A DNA stretch of 64,000 bases from an uncultured Butyrivibrio sp. (GTDB lineage Bacteria > Bacillota > Clostridia > Lachnospirales > Lachnospiraceae): positions 62,001 to 126,000 of the forward strand of contig CAMNEA010000001.1 in assembly GCA_946536145.1 (NCBI GenBank), in the 5' to 3' direction. Positions 41,851 to 49,723 of this stretch are shown here, piece by piece. Position numbers and translations under genes: made by a program. The stretch's first letter is position 1. Every line of letters starts with the position of its first letter. The notes beneath the pieces are model-generated. The model made no database searches. It saw nothing but the letters and a program-made list of their open reading frames with translations, and was not told the DNA's origin.

Positions 41851-42939
41851 ATGAGTGATTTTTGGCTGATAATGCATGGTGAACGATGCATAGCACAATT
41901 GAATAAAAATGGTCTTGCTAAAGTTCTGGTCCCTGACTTCATGCCCTATGACCTGTGGCTTGAAGAAACAGATGACATTGATACCAGAGTCAACAATATC
42001 GGTAATTTCAATTTCTGGTGTGCCTCACGGGTTCTGACCCTTGACAGGCAGTATGCCAAGGAAATTCTTAGCAGTATCGGTGCTATGCAGGGACGCACCG
42101 ATAAGGAGCGTGCGCAGATTGCTCTGAGCTATCACTGTCTCACACTGACAGATATCTATTGGGTAAAAGACATGGAGGAGAACATAAGCTTTTCTTCCAT
42201 AAACCTGTATGATAATCACCTGTCCAATGCCTTTGTGGAATTGTCCCTCAGAGGAAAGTCGATGACTGTTGAAAACGCTCATCTCATTGCAGATAATGCA
42301 TCCACCAGCGGGGTCTTTCCAAAGGCCTGGCTCAGAAAAGAGGATGGTTTTTATCTTCTCAAGGACGGTGCACAGGAAAATGTCCGAAATGAGCTTCTCG
42401 CCAGCAGGATAGCCAGATGTTTTGACTGCAATCAGGTGACATATGAAGAGGACTTCTACGACAATTCACCTGTATCATCCTGCCGTATCATAACAGATAA
42501 GGCCCATAGCATATTTACCCGCGAGGCTTTTGAAATCTATGCGGCTAATCATGACATTGACCCGATCGGTGAAATAATCCGTATAGACGCCCATGGCTAT
42601 TTTATGATGAACATTATAGATTACCTTGTGGGCAACACCGACAGGCACTGGGGCAACTGGGGGATCCTAATGGACAACCGGACTGGCCGTCCCATAAGAC
42701 TCCATGACCTCATGGACTTTAATCAGTCCTTCAAAGCTTATGATACATTAGACGGAGCTCTTTGCCAGACAACACTGCCCAGGCATATTACTCAGCGACA
42801 GGCAGCAATAGAGGCGGTAAAGGAAATTGGTCTGAACCAGATAAGTGAGATAGACTATGAGTGGTTTGGTGATAGGAAAGAGCTGGCTGAGATGTTTAAA
42901 GAGAGGATTGAACAATTAAATGCGTATCCTATACTATGA
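41851..42939 (+). CDS. HipA-like protein kinase (HipA/CtkA fold)
   Basis: 362 residues. The ATP-binding part resembles HipA in NASTSGVFPKAWLRKEDGFYLLKDG (first part), and the catalytic loop is VGNTDRHWGNWGIL (Asp264, Asn269), followed by LMDFNQSF with the metal-binding Asp289. HipA kinases phosphorylate host proteins, often aminoacyl-tRNA synthetases, and are held by a partner. The usual HipA N1 domain is replaced by a different 120-residue N-terminal region. It is encoded with a small partner gene and overlaps the downstream glycosyltransferase gene by 20 bases. The target is unknown. Confidence 0.72.
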   Translation: MSDFWLIMHGERCIAQLNKNGLAKVLVPDFMPYDLWLEETDDIDTRVNNIGNFNFWCASRVLTLDRQYAKEILSSIGAMQGRTDKERAQIALSYHCLTLTDIYWVKDMEENISFSSINLYDNHLSNAFVELSLRGKSMTVENAHLIADNASTSGVFPKAWLRKEDGFYLLKDGAQENVRNELLASRIARCFDCNQVTYEEDFYDNSPVSSCRIITDKAHSIFTREAFEIYAANHDIDPIGEIIRIDAHGYFMMNIIDYLVGNTDRHWGNWGILMDNRTGRPIRLHDLMDFNQSFKAYDTLDGALCQTTLPRHITQRQAAIEAVKEIGLNQISEIDYEWFGDRKELAEMFKERIEQLNAYPIL

Positions 42940-44140
42940 CTGGGCTGAATTTAACGGCGAGGACTGCCGGGATGCCATGAGAAGGCTGGGATATCGCGTT
43001 GATGTGATCGAGGCAAGGCTCCCCGATGGCAGTATAAGGGAGTCTTCCCGCAGTGATCTTGAAGAGAGACTGAAAAGAGCTGAAGACGGCGTCAGATTTT
43101 ATGACGCTGTGTTCAGCTTTGATTTTTTTATGGAGGTGTCTGAAGTCTGTCAGAAGTATAATGTTCCATACATCTCATGGGTATTTGACTGCCCGCATTA
43201 TCCGCTGTATTGCGATGCACTGGGCAACTCTGTCAACCGTGTCCACATATTTGACAGAATGCTGTATCTTGAACTTAAGGGAAAGGGATATACCACAGTG
43301 CACCACACACCGCTGGCAGTTAATGTTGAAAGGATGAGGGAGTCAGGATATGCGCTGCTCGGAGACCCCGCTCCGGGAGATGATACCAAAATTTCGAAAG
43401 CAGCTCCTGAATATACCCACGACGTTTCCTTTATCGGCAACCTCTACGACAACGAGTTTAACTTCTATGATCGGGCAGATTTTCCGGAGAGCATCAGATC
43501 ATATCTTGACGATGTGTTCGACGCCCAGCAGCGCATATTCGGAGCTGACATCATTGGCGATGAGAGAGTGATCTCCGAGGATATCATGGAAGTCCTCAGA
43601 TCCCGCATCAATTTCGAAAACACAGGGAAGTTCAACATTGATTACAACCGTGTTATTCTGGACATTCTTCGCAAAAAGGTAACGGTACTTGAGAGGAGAA
43701 GAATCATAGAGGAACTTGGAGGAAACTTCAATACCGTGATTTATACCACTCCCGATGCAAAAGATATCCCGGGTGTGACCAACCTCGGAACCGCTGACTA
43801 TATACATAGCATGCCCAAGGTGTTTCATAACAGCAAAATCAATATCAATATCACCATGCGCTGCATACCGTCGGGAATCCCCTTACGCGTCATGGATGTT
43901 ATGGCTGCGGGAGGATTTCTTTTGACAAGCTATACACCTGAAATTGCAGAACAGTTTGCTGATGGGGAAGAACTGGCGATAGCCCGCACACCGGAGGAGA
44001 TGCTTGAAAAAGCAGCCTATTACCTGGAGCATGAGGAAGAGAGAAAAGAGATTGCAATAAATGGGCAGATGAAGGTGTTTGAGAAATTTTCGTATGCCGG
44101 ACACCTTACGAAAATATTAAGATTATGCGAGAAGATTTAA
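42920..44140 (+). CDS. CgeB/DUF3880-like glycosyltransferase, candidate flagellin glycosyltransferase, copy 1
   Basis: 406 residues, ATG inside the end of the HipA-like gene. The GT-B type fold shows MRILYYDWAEFNGEDCRDAM, YISWVFDCPHYPLYC, VSFIGNLYDNE and, near the end, ININITMRCIPSGIPLRVMDVMAAGGFLLTSY (first part), the donor-site motif of the CgeB-like family. It shares this layout with the protein at 49724 (NLNITLRSIQHAIPLRAYDIMGAGG region). Both genes flank the fliD-flagellin genes, so both may glycosylate flagellin. It precedes the flaG promoter. Confidence 0.82.
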   Translation: MRILYYDWAEFNGEDCRDAMRRLGYRVDVIEARLPDGSIRESSRSDLEERLKRAEDGVRFYDAVFSFDFFMEVSEVCQKYNVPYISWVFDCPHYPLYCDALGNSVNRVHIFDRMLYLELKGKGYTTVHHTPLAVNVERMRESGYALLGDPAPGDDTKISKAAPEYTHDVSFIGNLYDNEFNFYDRADFPESIRSYLDDVFDAQQRIFGADIIGDERVISEDIMEVLRSRINFENTGKFNIDYNRVILDILRKKVTVLERRRIIEELGGNFNTVIYTTPDAKDIPGVTNLGTADYIHSMPKVFHNSKININITMRCIPSGIPLRVMDVMAAGGFLLTSYTPEIAEQFADGEELAIARTPEEMLEKAAYYLEHEEERKEIAINGQMKVFEKFSYAGHLTKILRLCEKI

Positions 44141-44218
44141 CTTTTGATTGCGGATAAAGTTAAAAAAGTTAAAATTCTAAAATTTTTATTAATTCTTCTT
44201 TTTTTCGGTACAAAACTA

Positions 44219-44245
44219 TAAAGAATAAACTATCCTTACCGATAT
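44219..44245 (+). promoter_or_regulatory. Sigma-28 (SigD) promoter of the flaG-fliD-fliS unit
   Basis: TAAA at 44219-44222, a 15-base spacer and ACCGATAT at 44238-44245. It lies 100 bases before flaG, in a gap rich in A and T. Confidence 0.87.
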
Positions 44246-44345
44246 AGGAGATAAGAAATCGTGTAGAAACACTATGTTTCTATGCAGGAAAGGTAGCGTA
44301 TCATATAAGGTTTGGACGCCCAGTCCCGACACGGAGGTAAGGAAA

Positions 44346-44819
44346 ATGGGAATGGAAGCAATTAATGGCTTTAGTCCGCTTATACAGCAGACTTCGCCGC
44401 AGGTAAAAACACAGGTACAGGATCAGAACCAGTCGGGGTCTTCGCTTGCAAACTTTGAGGCTGCCGCACCAACTATGGAACTTAAAGTCGAGACAGCGGA
44501 TAACACTTCCGGCTCTAAGAGCGATTCCCAGGGTGGAGCTCAGAATTTCTCCAAATCAATGGAAAAATATGAGGCCACTGAGGAGCAGATCCAGGAGGAC
44601 AATGAGAAGGTCAGAAAGGCAATCTCCGAGATGACCAAGAATGTCAAATCCAACGCAGAAGCTGTATTTGGCATCCATGACAAGACAAACCGCGTCACCA
44701 TCAAGATGGTCGACAAGGACACCAAGAAGGTTATCAAGGAATTTCCGCCGGAGGAGACTCTGGATATGATTGCCAAGGTTTGGGAGATCGCAGGAATCAT
44801 GGTGGACGAAAAGAGGTAA
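44346..44819 (+). CDS. flaG: FlaG family protein
   Basis: 157 residues from ATG 44346 behind CGGAGGTAAGG; the frame extends to 44274 but that part overlaps the leader. The N-terminal half is polar and low-complexity. The FlaG domain is at the C-terminus: AVFGIHDKTNRVTIKMVDKDTKKVIKEFPPEETLDMIAK (first part), with the conserved FPPEE turn. FlaG influences filament length and lies beside fliD in many species, as here. Confidence 0.92.
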   Translation: MGMEAINGFSPLIQQTSPQVKTQVQDQNQSGSSLANFEAAAPTMELKVETADNTSGSKSDSQGGAQNFSKSMEKYEATEEQIQEDNEKVRKAISEMTKNVKSNAEAVFGIHDKTNRVTIKMVDKDTKKVIKEFPPEETLDMIAKVWEIAGIMVDEKR

Positions 44820-44925
44820 AACAGTAACTCAACACCGCAGACAGGATGAATATTGTGCACCCAGGGATGCGGTGCGACAGGGATGTCAACGTAACATGCT
44901 CATGGATTGAGAAAGGAGAACAAAT

Positions 44926-46461
44926 ATGCCTATACGAATAACGGGAATGAATTCAGGCCTTGATACTGAGAGTATCATAACTGCGTTAACACAGACCAAG
45001 CAGACGAAGCTGGACAATCACAAGGGTGATCAGAAGAAACTCACCTGGAAACAGGACAAGTGGAAGGAGCTCAATAAGAAGGTAGTGTCCTTTTATAATG
45101 GGACACTTAGCAGCATGAGATTTTCATCCGCATATACAAAGAAGACGACTACGGCATCTAATTCATCGGCAGTCTCTGTTGTGACGGGTGATAATGCAAT
45201 GATGACTGACCAGACACTTAACATAAAGTCCCTTGCAAAGGCGGCGTATCTGACTGGAAATGAAGTGACATACACGGAGGGTGAGGGCGAAAATGCTGTA
45301 GCCAAAAAAGCTACAAAAGCTACAACAATGGAGCAGCTGGGTATAACAGAGAGCACAAGCCTTGAGATAAAGGTTGGAAAAACAGCCGATTCTGCAACAA
45401 GCAGTATGACGGTTGATATTGATGCCGGGGATACAATAGATGAAGTTCTGTCAAAACTTAAAACCAAGGCATCTGAGAGCGGAATTGAGATGGACTTCAA
45501 CTACGATGAAGCCAATAACAGATTCTTTGCTTCTTCCAAGAAACAAGGTGAAGACTATAATTTCTATGTGACATCTTCAGATGCTGCATCAAAGCTTGGA
45601 CTTGACAGTACCAAGTATGTCAAGGGGTCAAGTGCCAAAATAGAGCTTAATGGAGAAGAGTATACATCTAACAGTAATACTTTTAGCATCAACGGATTAA
45701 CTATTACGGCTAAAGAAGTAGCTGAGAATATTACTCTTAGCACCAAGCAGGATACCAGCGGAATATATGATAATATCAAGAACTTGTTAAAAGAATATAA
45801 TGACTTGATGAAAGAGATTTCGACGGCGTATAATGCAGATAAGGCTAAAAAGTACAGTATGCTCACCGATGATCAGAAAGACGAGATGTCTGAAAAAGAG
45901 ATCGAGGAGTGGGAAAATAAGATAAAAGATGGTCTCCTGAGCGGTGATGAGACCTTGTCCAATGTTAAAAATGGTCTCAGGGACATCATGGGAAGTGGGT
46001 TTGAAATTACTTTGAAAGATGGTACGACTTCCAAAATGTATCTGAGCAGCTTTGGAATAGCTACAGGTAGTTATTTCAACACTGAAGAAAATGAAAGAGA
46101 CGCACTGCATATCGACGGCGATAAAAATGACAGTACCACCAGTGGAAATACTGATATACTAAGTGCCATGATCTCAACGGATCCGGATGCAGTAAAGAGC
46201 TTTTTTACACAGCTATCCCAGGCAGTATATGGCAAGCTCTCAGACCTTATGAAAGGTTCCGACTATAGCAGTTCCTATACAATTTATGAGGATAAGCTGA
46301 TGGCATCGCAGTACAGTTCCTATACTACCAAGATCTCTGACGCACAGAAAGCGCTTGAGGCGGCTCAGGACAAGCTCTACAAGAAATTCTCCACTATGGA
46401 GACTGCACTTGCCAAAATTAATTCCAGCAGTGGTTCGCTTTCAAGCTTCTTTGGTGGCTGA
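44926..46461 (+). CDS. fliD: FliD, filament cap protein (hook-associated protein 2)
   Basis: 511 residues behind GAAAGGAG. The N-terminus ITGMNSGLDTESIITALTQ is the FliD signature, and the C-terminus TIYEDKLMASQYSSYTTKISDAQKALEAAQDKLYKKFSTME (first part) is the matching helical end. The middle is the D2/D3 head, with NSNTFSINGLTITAKE. It forms the cap under which flagellin folds. The C-terminus is Ser/Gly rich (SSGSLSSFFGG). Confidence 0.95.
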   Translation: MPIRITGMNSGLDTESIITALTQTKQTKLDNHKGDQKKLTWKQDKWKELNKKVVSFYNGTLSSMRFSSAYTKKTTTASNSSAVSVVTGDNAMMTDQTLNIKSLAKAAYLTGNEVTYTEGEGENAVAKKATKATTMEQLGITESTSLEIKVGKTADSATSSMTVDIDAGDTIDEVLSKLKTKASESGIEMDFNYDEANNRFFASSKKQGEDYNFYVTSSDAASKLGLDSTKYVKGSSAKIELNGEEYTSNSNTFSINGLTITAKEVAENITLSTKQDTSGIYDNIKNLLKEYNDLMKEISTAYNADKAKKYSMLTDDQKDEMSEKEIEEWENKIKDGLLSGDETLSNVKNGLRDIMGSGFEITLKDGTTSKMYLSSFGIATGSYFNTEENERDALHIDGDKNDSTTSGNTDILSAMISTDPDAVKSFFTQLSQAVYGKLSDLMKGSDYSSSYTIYEDKLMASQYSSYTTKISDAQKALEAAQDKLYKKFSTMETALAKINSSSGSLSSFFGG

Positions 46462-46483
46462 ACTTAAATTTTAAATTATTTTT

Positions 46484-46492
46484 TGGTATAAT
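46484..46492 (+). promoter_or_regulatory. Candidate extended -10 promoter upstream of fliS
   Basis: TGGTATAAT at 46484-46492 is an extended -10 box; the -35 position is weak (TTAAAT). It could give low fliS expression independent of sigma-28. Confidence 0.35.
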
Positions 46493-46518
46493 TGGAAAAA
46501 AGAATGTGAGGGATAATT

Positions 46519-46923
46519 ATGCCGGTACTTACAGCACAACAGAGAGCTGCATATGCTCAGTATAAGAACAATAAAGTCAACGCTGCCAGTGGCCCGGAGC
46601 TTACACTCATGCTTTATGACGGCTCAATTAAGTTTCTGAACATTGCAAGCTTTGCAATTGAGAATAATGATATCCAGAAGGCACACACTAATATTATGAA
46701 GACTGAGAAGATTATTGATTATCTCAGAAATACACTGGATATGAAGTATCCTGTTGCTCAGGATTTTGAAAACATGTACTCATATATAGCAAGGCGTCTC
46801 GTTGAAGCTAATATGACCAAGGACAAGGAGATAGTGGATGAGCTCAATGAGCATATGCATGCCATAAGGGATACCTGGGTACAGGTTATGAAGGCCAATC
46901 ATATTGTGGTAAAGGATGCGTGA
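46519..46923 (+). CDS. fliS: FliS, flagellin export chaperone
   Basis: 134 residues. The pattern AAYAQYKNNKVNAASGPELTLMLYDGSIKFLNIA (first part) is the FliS opening, followed by the four-helix bundle that wraps the C-terminus of flagellin. It keeps flagellin unfolded before export. The stop overlaps the region of the next start. The fliD-fliS order is conserved in Gram-positive bacteria. Confidence 0.95.
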   Translation: MPVLTAQQRAAYAQYKNNKVNAASGPELTLMLYDGSIKFLNIASFAIENNDIQKAHTNIMKTEKIIDYLRNTLDMKYPVAQDFENMYSYIARRLVEANMTKDKEIVDELNEHMHAIRDTWVQVMKANHIVVKDA

Positions 46924-46925
46924 TT

Positions 46926-47405
46926 ATGGTATCGGCGAGTCTTGACATGTTGGAAGAGAGTCTCATCAAGAAGATAGAGATTATGAAGAGGATTCTTGAT
47001 GAGAATTCAAAACAGAAAGATATATTGTCAGATCCAGAAAATGTCAGCTTTGAGGCATTTGACAGGACCCTTGATGTGAAGGGGGGCTATATTGATGAAC
47101 TGATAGCTTTGGATGATGGATTTCAGACTCTCTTTGACAGAGTAAAAGAAGAGATTGGAGCGAATAAGGCGCAGTATGCAGATCAGATAAAAAGGATGCA
47201 GGCACTTATTCAGGAGATAACAGGACTCAGTGCATCAATAGAGGCGGAAGAGCACAGAAATAAAAAGCTTGCTGAACAGTATTTTCATACATCCAGAAGT
47301 CATATGAACCAAAGTAAACAGACATCGGCGGCGGCATTTAATTATTATCAGACCATGAACAATTTCAAGAACATTCCGCCGCAGTTCATGGACAAAAAGA
47401 ACTGA
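46926..47405 (+). CDS. FliT/FlgN-like flagellar chaperone
   Basis: 159 residues from ATG 46926 with AAGGA 9 bases upstream; a GTG at 46920 overlapping the fliS stop is too close to that site. The protein is entirely helical and coiled-coil-like (ASLDMLEESLIKKIEIMKRILDENSKQK...), as expected of FliT, the FliD chaperone. No unique signature is visible, so the call rests on length, helicity and position after fliS. A terminator follows. Confidence 0.75.
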   Translation: MVSASLDMLEESLIKKIEIMKRILDENSKQKDILSDPENVSFEAFDRTLDVKGGYIDELIALDDGFQTLFDRVKEEIGANKAQYADQIKRMQALIQEITGLSASIEAEEHRNKKLAEQYFHTSRSHMNQSKQTSAAAFNYYQTMNNFKNIPPQFMDKKN

Positions 47406-47424
47406 TCAAGTATAACTCAAATAG

Positions 47425-47459
47425 GGCATCAGCCATATATCGGCTGATGCCTCTTTTTT
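47425..47459 (+). terminator. Rho-independent terminator after the fliD-fliS-fliT unit
   Basis: GGCATCAGCC (47425-47434) and GGCTGATGCC (47442-47451) form a perfect 10-bp stem with a 7-base loop, followed by TCTTTTTTC. Confidence 0.93.
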
Positions 47460-47534
47460 CTTTATAGCAAATTTGAAGAATTGTAAAAAAATTTCTAATT
47501 GCATAGAAAACTGAAAAAATAATTCGAAAAGGGG

Positions 47535-47561
47535 TTAATTTGTTCTGAAGACTGCCGATAT
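47535..47561 (+). promoter_or_regulatory. Sigma-28 (SigD) promoter of flagellin gene 1
   Basis: TTAA at 47535-47538, a 15-base spacer and GCCGATAT at 47554-47561. The -35 box has one mismatch to TAAA, as does the flagellin 2 promoter. Confidence 0.82.
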
Positions 47562-47585
47562 TATTAGTGTAAAAACAAAACAAAA

Positions 47586-47665
47586 GCAGCCATGGAAGGG
47601 ACTCCGCGAAAGCTGCACAAAAATAATAATGGAAAGGCAGCAGGGAAGCGGGCCCCGTTCATGGA
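47586..47665 (+). promoter_or_regulatory. Candidate CsrA-binding leader of flagellin gene 1
   Basis: Three ATGGA motifs lie in the 110-base leader: 47592-47596, 47629-47633 and 47661-47665, the last within the ATGGAGGA ribosome binding site. The first is in the loop of a GCAGC/GCTGC stem (47586-47590 with 47612-47616). CsrA is known to bind GGA in loops and at the ribosome binding site of hag. Confidence 0.6.
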
Positions 47666-47674
47666 GGATAAGAT

Positions 47675-48490
47675 ATGGTAGTACAACACAATATTACAGC
47701 GATGAACTCTAACAGACAGCTTGGTATCACAACTAATGTCCAGGCAAAGTCAAGTGAGAAACTCTCATCCGGTTATCAGATCAACAGAGCGGCAGATGAT
47801 GCAGCAGGTCTTGCAATTTCCGAGAAGATGAGACGTCAGATCAGAGGTCTTACACAGGCTTCTTCAAATGCTCAGGACGGTATCTCAGCAGTTCAGACAG
47901 CAGAGGGCGCACTTAATGAAGTACACGACATGCTTCAGAGAATGGATGAGCTTGCAACTAAAGCTGCCAATGGAACTCTGCAGGATGAGGACCGCCAGTA
48001 CATTCAACAGGAAGTGTGCTCACTCATTTCTGAGATTAACCGTACAGCATCCACAACAAAGTTCAATGATACATATCTGCTGGACGGAAACTGGAGTAAA
48101 GATCTTCAGGTAGGAGCAGATAATACAGCTGATGATAGGATTACCTTTAGTATTGCACCTATGAATTCTGCAGGTATAGGCGTTGATTCGCTGGATATGT
48201 CTACACAATCAGGGGCACAGGGGGCTATTGATACTGTTAAGGTGGCAATTAAGTCTGTATCAAGTCAAAGAGCAGATCTCGGTGCTGTACAGAACAGACT
48301 TGAGCATACCATCAAGAATCTGGATAATGTTACAGAGAATACAACAGCTGCAGAATCACAGATTCGTGATACGGATATGGCCAAGGAGATGGTTAGATAT
48401 TCAAATAACAATATCCTGGCACAGGCGGGTCAGTCAATGCTTGCACAGGCCAATCAGACAAATCAGGGTGTTCTCTCACTGCTTCAGTAA
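47675..48490 (+). CDS. fliC: Flagellin, copy 1
   Basis: 271 residues behind GGAGGATAAG. The D0/D1 N-terminus MVVQHNITAMNSNRQLGITT...SSGYQINRAADDAAGLAISEKMR and the C-terminus NNILAQAGQSMLAQANQTNQGVLSLLQ (parts shown) are standard. Only about 80 central residues (NDTYLLDGNWSKDLQVGADN...) remain, so this is a compact flagellin without D2/D3. About 75-80 percent of the residues match copy 2. Surface Ser/Thr in the centre are the likely glycosylation targets. Its own sigma-28 promoter and terminator make it a single-gene unit. Confidence 0.96.
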   Translation: MVVQHNITAMNSNRQLGITTNVQAKSSEKLSSGYQINRAADDAAGLAISEKMRRQIRGLTQASSNAQDGISAVQTAEGALNEVHDMLQRMDELATKAANGTLQDEDRQYIQQEVCSLISEINRTASTTKFNDTYLLDGNWSKDLQVGADNTADDRITFSIAPMNSAGIGVDSLDMSTQSGAQGAIDTVKVAIKSVSSQRADLGAVQNRLEHTIKNLDNVTENTTAAESQIRDTDMAKEMVRYSNNNILAQAGQSMLAQANQTNQGVLSLLQ

Positions 48491-48506
48491 ATATTGGATA
48501 CTAAGG

Positions 48507-48536
48507 AGGCTCCGGAATACCGGAGTCTCTTTTTTA
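48507..48536 (+). terminator. Rho-independent terminator of flagellin gene 1
   Basis: AGGCTCCGG (48507-48515) and CCGGAGTCT (48520-48528) form a 9-bp stem with an AATA loop and one G-U pair, followed by CTCTTTTTTA-type T-run. Confidence 0.92.
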
Positions 48537-48596
48537 ATGATGATAGAGAAGACATGTATTGCTAAAAAGTTTATATTTTTTTTATAATTTTACCTA

Positions 48597-48623
48597 TTAA
48601 GTTTTAACAATTATAGACGATAA
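48597..48623 (+). promoter_or_regulatory. Sigma-28-type promoter of flagellin gene 2
   Basis: TTAA at 48597-48600, a 15-base spacer and GACGATAA at 48616-48623. The GACGAT core is shared with the flgL promoter. Confidence 0.75.
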
Positions 48624-48691
48624 TAAAAGTGTAAAAAAGAACAGAGACTGCTTTTAGCCAGCATAAAGGCGGTTTCAAAACAAGCAAACGA

Positions 48692-48725
48692 GCAGCAAGG
48701 ATGCTGCCGTACAAATTCAAGGAGG
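48692..48725 (+). promoter_or_regulatory. CsrA-type hairpin and second GGA site in the flagellin 2 leader
   Basis: GCAGC (48692-48696) and GCTGC (48703-48707) form a 5-bp stem with the hexaloop AAGGAT, the classical CsrA target geometry. A second GGA lies in the ribosome binding site AAGGAGGA at 48719-48726. The pair of sites matches the known arrangement on Bacillus subtilis hag mRNA. Confidence 0.72.
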
Positions 48726-48731
48726 AAAATT

Positions 48732-49550
48732 ATGGTAGTACAACACAACGTCACAGCAATGAATGCAAACAGACAGCTTGGCATCACAACTGGTGTACAG
48801 GCAAAGTCAAGCGAGAAGTTATCATCCGGTTACAAGATCAACAGAGCAGCAGATGATGCAGCAGGTCTTGCAATTTCCGAAAAGATGAGACGTCAGATCA
48901 AGGGCCTTACACAGGCTTCTTCTAACGCTCAGGATGGTATCTCTGCAGTTCAGACAGCTGAAGGTGCTCTTAATGAAGTTCATGAGATGCTTCAGAGAAT
49001 GGACGAGCTTGCAACAAAGGCAGCTAACGGAACTCTTCAGGATGAGGATCGTAAGTATATCCAGCAGGAAGTTAACGCTCTTGCAAGTGAGATCAATCGT
49101 ACAGCATCCACAACCAAGTTTAACGACACTGGTCTTCTTAGCGGATATACTGCTACGCTTCAGGTTGGTGCTGATAATTCAAGTAATGATCAGATTTCTA
49201 TTTCGATCAAAAACATGAATTCTACAAGCATCGGCGTTGATAAGTCCAAAGTTAATCTTGAGAGCCAGAGTGGCGCACAGACCGCTATTGACAACATTAA
49301 GAACGCTATCAAGTCAGTTTCCAGCCAGAGAGCTGATCTCGGTGCTGTTCAGAACAGACTTGAGCACACAATCAAGAACCTCGACAACGTTAACGAGAAT
49401 ACAACTGCAGCTGAATCTGCTATCCGTGATACAGATATGGCTAAAGAGATGGTTAAGTATTCAAATAACAACATCCTTGCACAGGCAGGTCAGTCAATGC
49501 TGGCACAGGCTAACCAGTCAAATCAGGGTGTTCTTTCCCTTCTCGGCTAA
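48732..49550 (+). CDS. fliC: Flagellin, copy 2
   Basis: 272 residues behind AAGGAGGA. The ends MVVQHNVTAMNANRQLGITTG...and NNILAQAGQSMLAQANQSNQGVLSLLG are nearly the same as copy 1; the main differences fall at about residues 130-185 (TGLLSGYTATLQVGADNSSNDQ...). It uses codons such as GCT and GTT more than copy 1, which suggests higher expression. It has its own sigma-28 promoter, CsrA hairpin and terminator. Confidence 0.96.
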   Translation: MVVQHNVTAMNANRQLGITTGVQAKSSEKLSSGYKINRAADDAAGLAISEKMRRQIKGLTQASSNAQDGISAVQTAEGALNEVHEMLQRMDELATKAANGTLQDEDRKYIQQEVNALASEINRTASTTKFNDTGLLSGYTATLQVGADNSSNDQISISIKNMNSTSIGVDKSKVNLESQSGAQTAIDNIKNAIKSVSSQRADLGAVQNRLEHTIKNLDNVNENTTAAESAIRDTDMAKEMVKYSNNNILAQAGQSMLAQANQSNQGVLSLLG

Positions 49551-49597
49551 TATTCTTAACAAGTTATTTGAGGTCATTTGCATACATTGCAACTACC

Positions 49598-49629
49598 AAA
49601 AGAGCTCCGGAATTCCGGAGCTCTTTTTT
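49598..49629 (+). terminator. Rho-independent terminator of flagellin gene 2
   Basis: A perfect 24-base palindrome, AGAGCTCCGG-AATT-CCGGAGCTCT (49601-49624), is followed by TTTTTG; the A-run before it makes it potentially bidirectional. Confidence 0.95.
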
Positions 49630-49649
49630 GTGATGAAACAGGCATGTTA

Positions 49650-49678
49650 TTGCGATAAGGCGTCAAATTAAATATAAT
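49650..49678 (+). promoter_or_regulatory. Sigma-A-type promoter of the flagellin glycosylation island
   Basis: TTGCGA at 49650-49655 and TATAAT at 49673-49678 with a 17-base spacer, 45 bases before the first glycosyltransferase gene. The island is thus probably not under sigma-28 directly. Confidence 0.65.
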
Positions 49679-49723
49679 AAATAGTGAAAACAGACTGTGC
49701 CTGTAAGAGGAAATGGAGTAGCA

